Assembly (NCBI RefSeq): GCF_030605225.1
Contig: NZ_JAUWAV010000008.1
Coordinates: 1 to 64,000, forward strand
DNA length: 64,000 nucleotides
DNA from: Geoalkalibacter sp.
GTDB lineage: Bacteria > Desulfobacterota > Desulfuromonadia > Desulfuromonadales > Geoalkalibacteraceae
Reading direction: 5' to 3'
The notes below the pieces were generated by a model. The model was not told the DNA's origin and did no database searches. It saw only the letters and a list, made by a program, of their open reading frames with translations. This document shows positions 63,036 through 64,000 of the stretch, piece by piece (position 1 is the first letter of the stretch; each line of letters begins with the position of its first letter). The translations under genes and the position numbers were made by a program.

Positions 63036-64000
63036 ATGCCTCAATCGCTGCGCGCCCTGATGTGGATCGCCGTCTATCTGCTGCTGGTCCTGGCGCCTCT
63101 CTTCGCCCTGTTGCTCGGGCCGGTGCCCGTCGGCGGCGGCTTCTGGGTCGATCTCTCCCTGGCCCTGGGGTTTGCGGCCACCGCCATGATGGCCGTCATG
63201 TTTCTGCTCACCGCGCGCTTTCAGCGGGCCACGGCGCCCTTCGGCATCGATCTGATCTATTATTTTCACCGCCAGGCGTCCATCGGCGCTTTCGGCCTGA
63301 CGCTGCTTCACCCCCTGCTGCTGGTGATCCTCGATCCGCGTCTGCTCGGGGCCATGCGCCCCTCGGTCATGCCCTGGCATCTGTGGGCGGGGCTGGTGTC
63401 CTTCGTCGCCATGACCGCGCTCATGATCAGCTCCCTGTGGCGCAAGCAGTTGCGCATTCATTACGATGCCTGGCGGGTGGGGCATGTGCTGCTCGCGGTG
63501 CTGGCCCTGGTCACGGCGGTGGCGCACATCGCCGGTGTCGCCCATTACAGCGCCACCCCCTGGAAAAAGTGGCTGTGGCTGCTCATCGCCCTGAGCTGCC
63601 TGCTCACCGTGCTTTACGCGCGCCTGCTCAAGCCCGCCCTGATGCTGCGCCGTCCCTGGCGCGTGGTGGACGTCATCCCCGAGCACGGCAGTACCTGGAC
63701 CCTGGTGCTGCGCCCCGAGCGGCACGCCGGTTTTCGCTTTCTGCCCGGACAATTTGCCTGGCTGAGCCTGAACCGCTCGCCCTTTGCCATGAAGGAGCAT
63801 CCCTTCTCCATTTCTTCCAGCGCCCAAAACCTGCGCGAGATCAGCTTCACCATCAAGGAACTCGGCGATTTCACCCGCACCATCGGCCGGGTCAAGCGCG
63901 GCACCCTGGCCTATCTGGACGGCCCCTACGGCACCTTCAGCATTGACCTCAGCCAGGCCCCCGGCTATGTTTTTGTCGCGGGCGGCGTGGGCATCGCGCC
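63036..64000 (+). CDS. Ferric-reductase-like flavocytochrome (3' end outside window)
   Basis: The first 321 residues of a membrane oxidoreductase. Six TM segments (about 5-200) carry likely haem-ligand histidines in YYFHRQASIGAFGLTLLHP and RVGHVLLAVLALVTAVAHI, typical of ferric reductase-like domains. Then comes a ferredoxin-reductase-type FAD domain with FLPGQFAWL, HPFSISSS and LDGPYGTF, and the start of the NAD(P) domain, VAGGVGIAP, at the window end. AAGGA lies about 10 nt upstream of the ATG. Such proteins pass electrons from NAD(P)H across the membrane to iron or another acceptor. Confidence 0.85.
   Translation, partial: MPQSLRALMWIAVYLLLVLAPLFALLLGPVPVGGGFWVDLSLALGFAATAMMAVMFLLTARFQRATAPFGIDLIYYFHRQASIGAFGLTLLHPLLLVILDPRLLGAMRPSVMPWHLWAGLVSFVAMTALMISSLWRKQLRIHYDAWRVGHVLLAVLALVTAVAHIAGVAHYSATPWKKWLWLLIALSCLLTVLYARLLKPALMLRRPWRVVDVIPEHGSTWTLVLRPERHAGFRFLPGQFAWLSLNRSPFAMKEHPFSISSSAQNLREISFTIKELGDFTRTIGRVKRGTLAYLDGPYGTFSIDLSQAPGYVFVAGGVGIA

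Overview
The window is GC-rich chromosomal DNA from a Gram-negative bacterium. Gene content and fusions point to the Desulfuromonadia (Geobacter / Desulfuromonas / Geoalkalibacter-like): a probable pyrophosphate-type phosphofructokinase, a rubredoxin-ferredoxin-lipoate operon, a glycogen synthase operon with a giant GH13 protein, a fused sugar-nucleotide transferase/phosphomannomutase-like protein, a short DksA-type regulator, a PP2C response regulator and a very large Mrp-type antiporter operon. Outer-membrane genes (Pal, a PagL-like barrel, a TraT-like lipoprotein) confirm a diderm. The placement is inference from gene content only. There is no rRNA, CRISPR array, transposase or phage gene; one tRNA-Ala(CGC) is present.

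Layout. 1-4250 (minus): an operon reading rubredoxin, ferredoxin, lipB, lipA, trxB, then a phosphofructokinase cut by the window edge, with elbB upstream behind a strong terminator. 4386-8833: a cupin-type XRE regulator diverging from a HAD phosphatase, then a small conserved protein, rluD, pgeF and a LuxR-type response regulator. 8834-10450: an AT-rich island holding a TraT-like lipoprotein, bracketed by a 61-bp direct repeat. 10450-14173 (minus): trkA, trkH and an alpha/beta hydrolase. 14328-24669: a small HNH nuclease, then a minus-strand polysaccharide operon (orphan receiver, nucleotidyltransferase/PMM-like fusion, GH13 protein, glgA), then a YgiQ-type radical SAM protein.

24876-42480: mscL; a GAF-PAS-GGDEF-EAL protein; an AttEFGH-like ABC export cluster; a PP2C response regulator; pal; two small proteins; tesA divergent from ybbA-ybbP with overlapping start codons; a radical-SAM/helix-hairpin-helix protein and a DUF4130-type protein, which together look like a DNA repair or modification pair, separated by a 2-hydroxyacid dehydrogenase; tRNA-Ala. 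42519-48590 (minus): ileS, lspA, dksA-like, histidine kinase. 48799-48969: an orphan ribbon-helix-helix protein in an AT-rich patch.

49450-62188 is the most striking region: 15 consecutive, almost all overlapping plus-strand genes forming two Mrp-type cation/proton antiporter modules end to end. The first has the bacterial order A-B-C-D-E-F-G. The second has the order E-F-G-(A C-terminus fused to B)-C-D, as in the archaeal Mbh/Mrp modules, followed by two more antiporter-like subunits; the last has lost the otherwise conserved TM5 glutamate. No hydrogenase or NADH dehydrogenase catalytic genes are visible. The operon appears to start from a promoter followed at once by an intrinsic-terminator hairpin. 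A PagL-like barrel gene and a ferric-reductase-like flavocytochrome (cut by the window end) follow.
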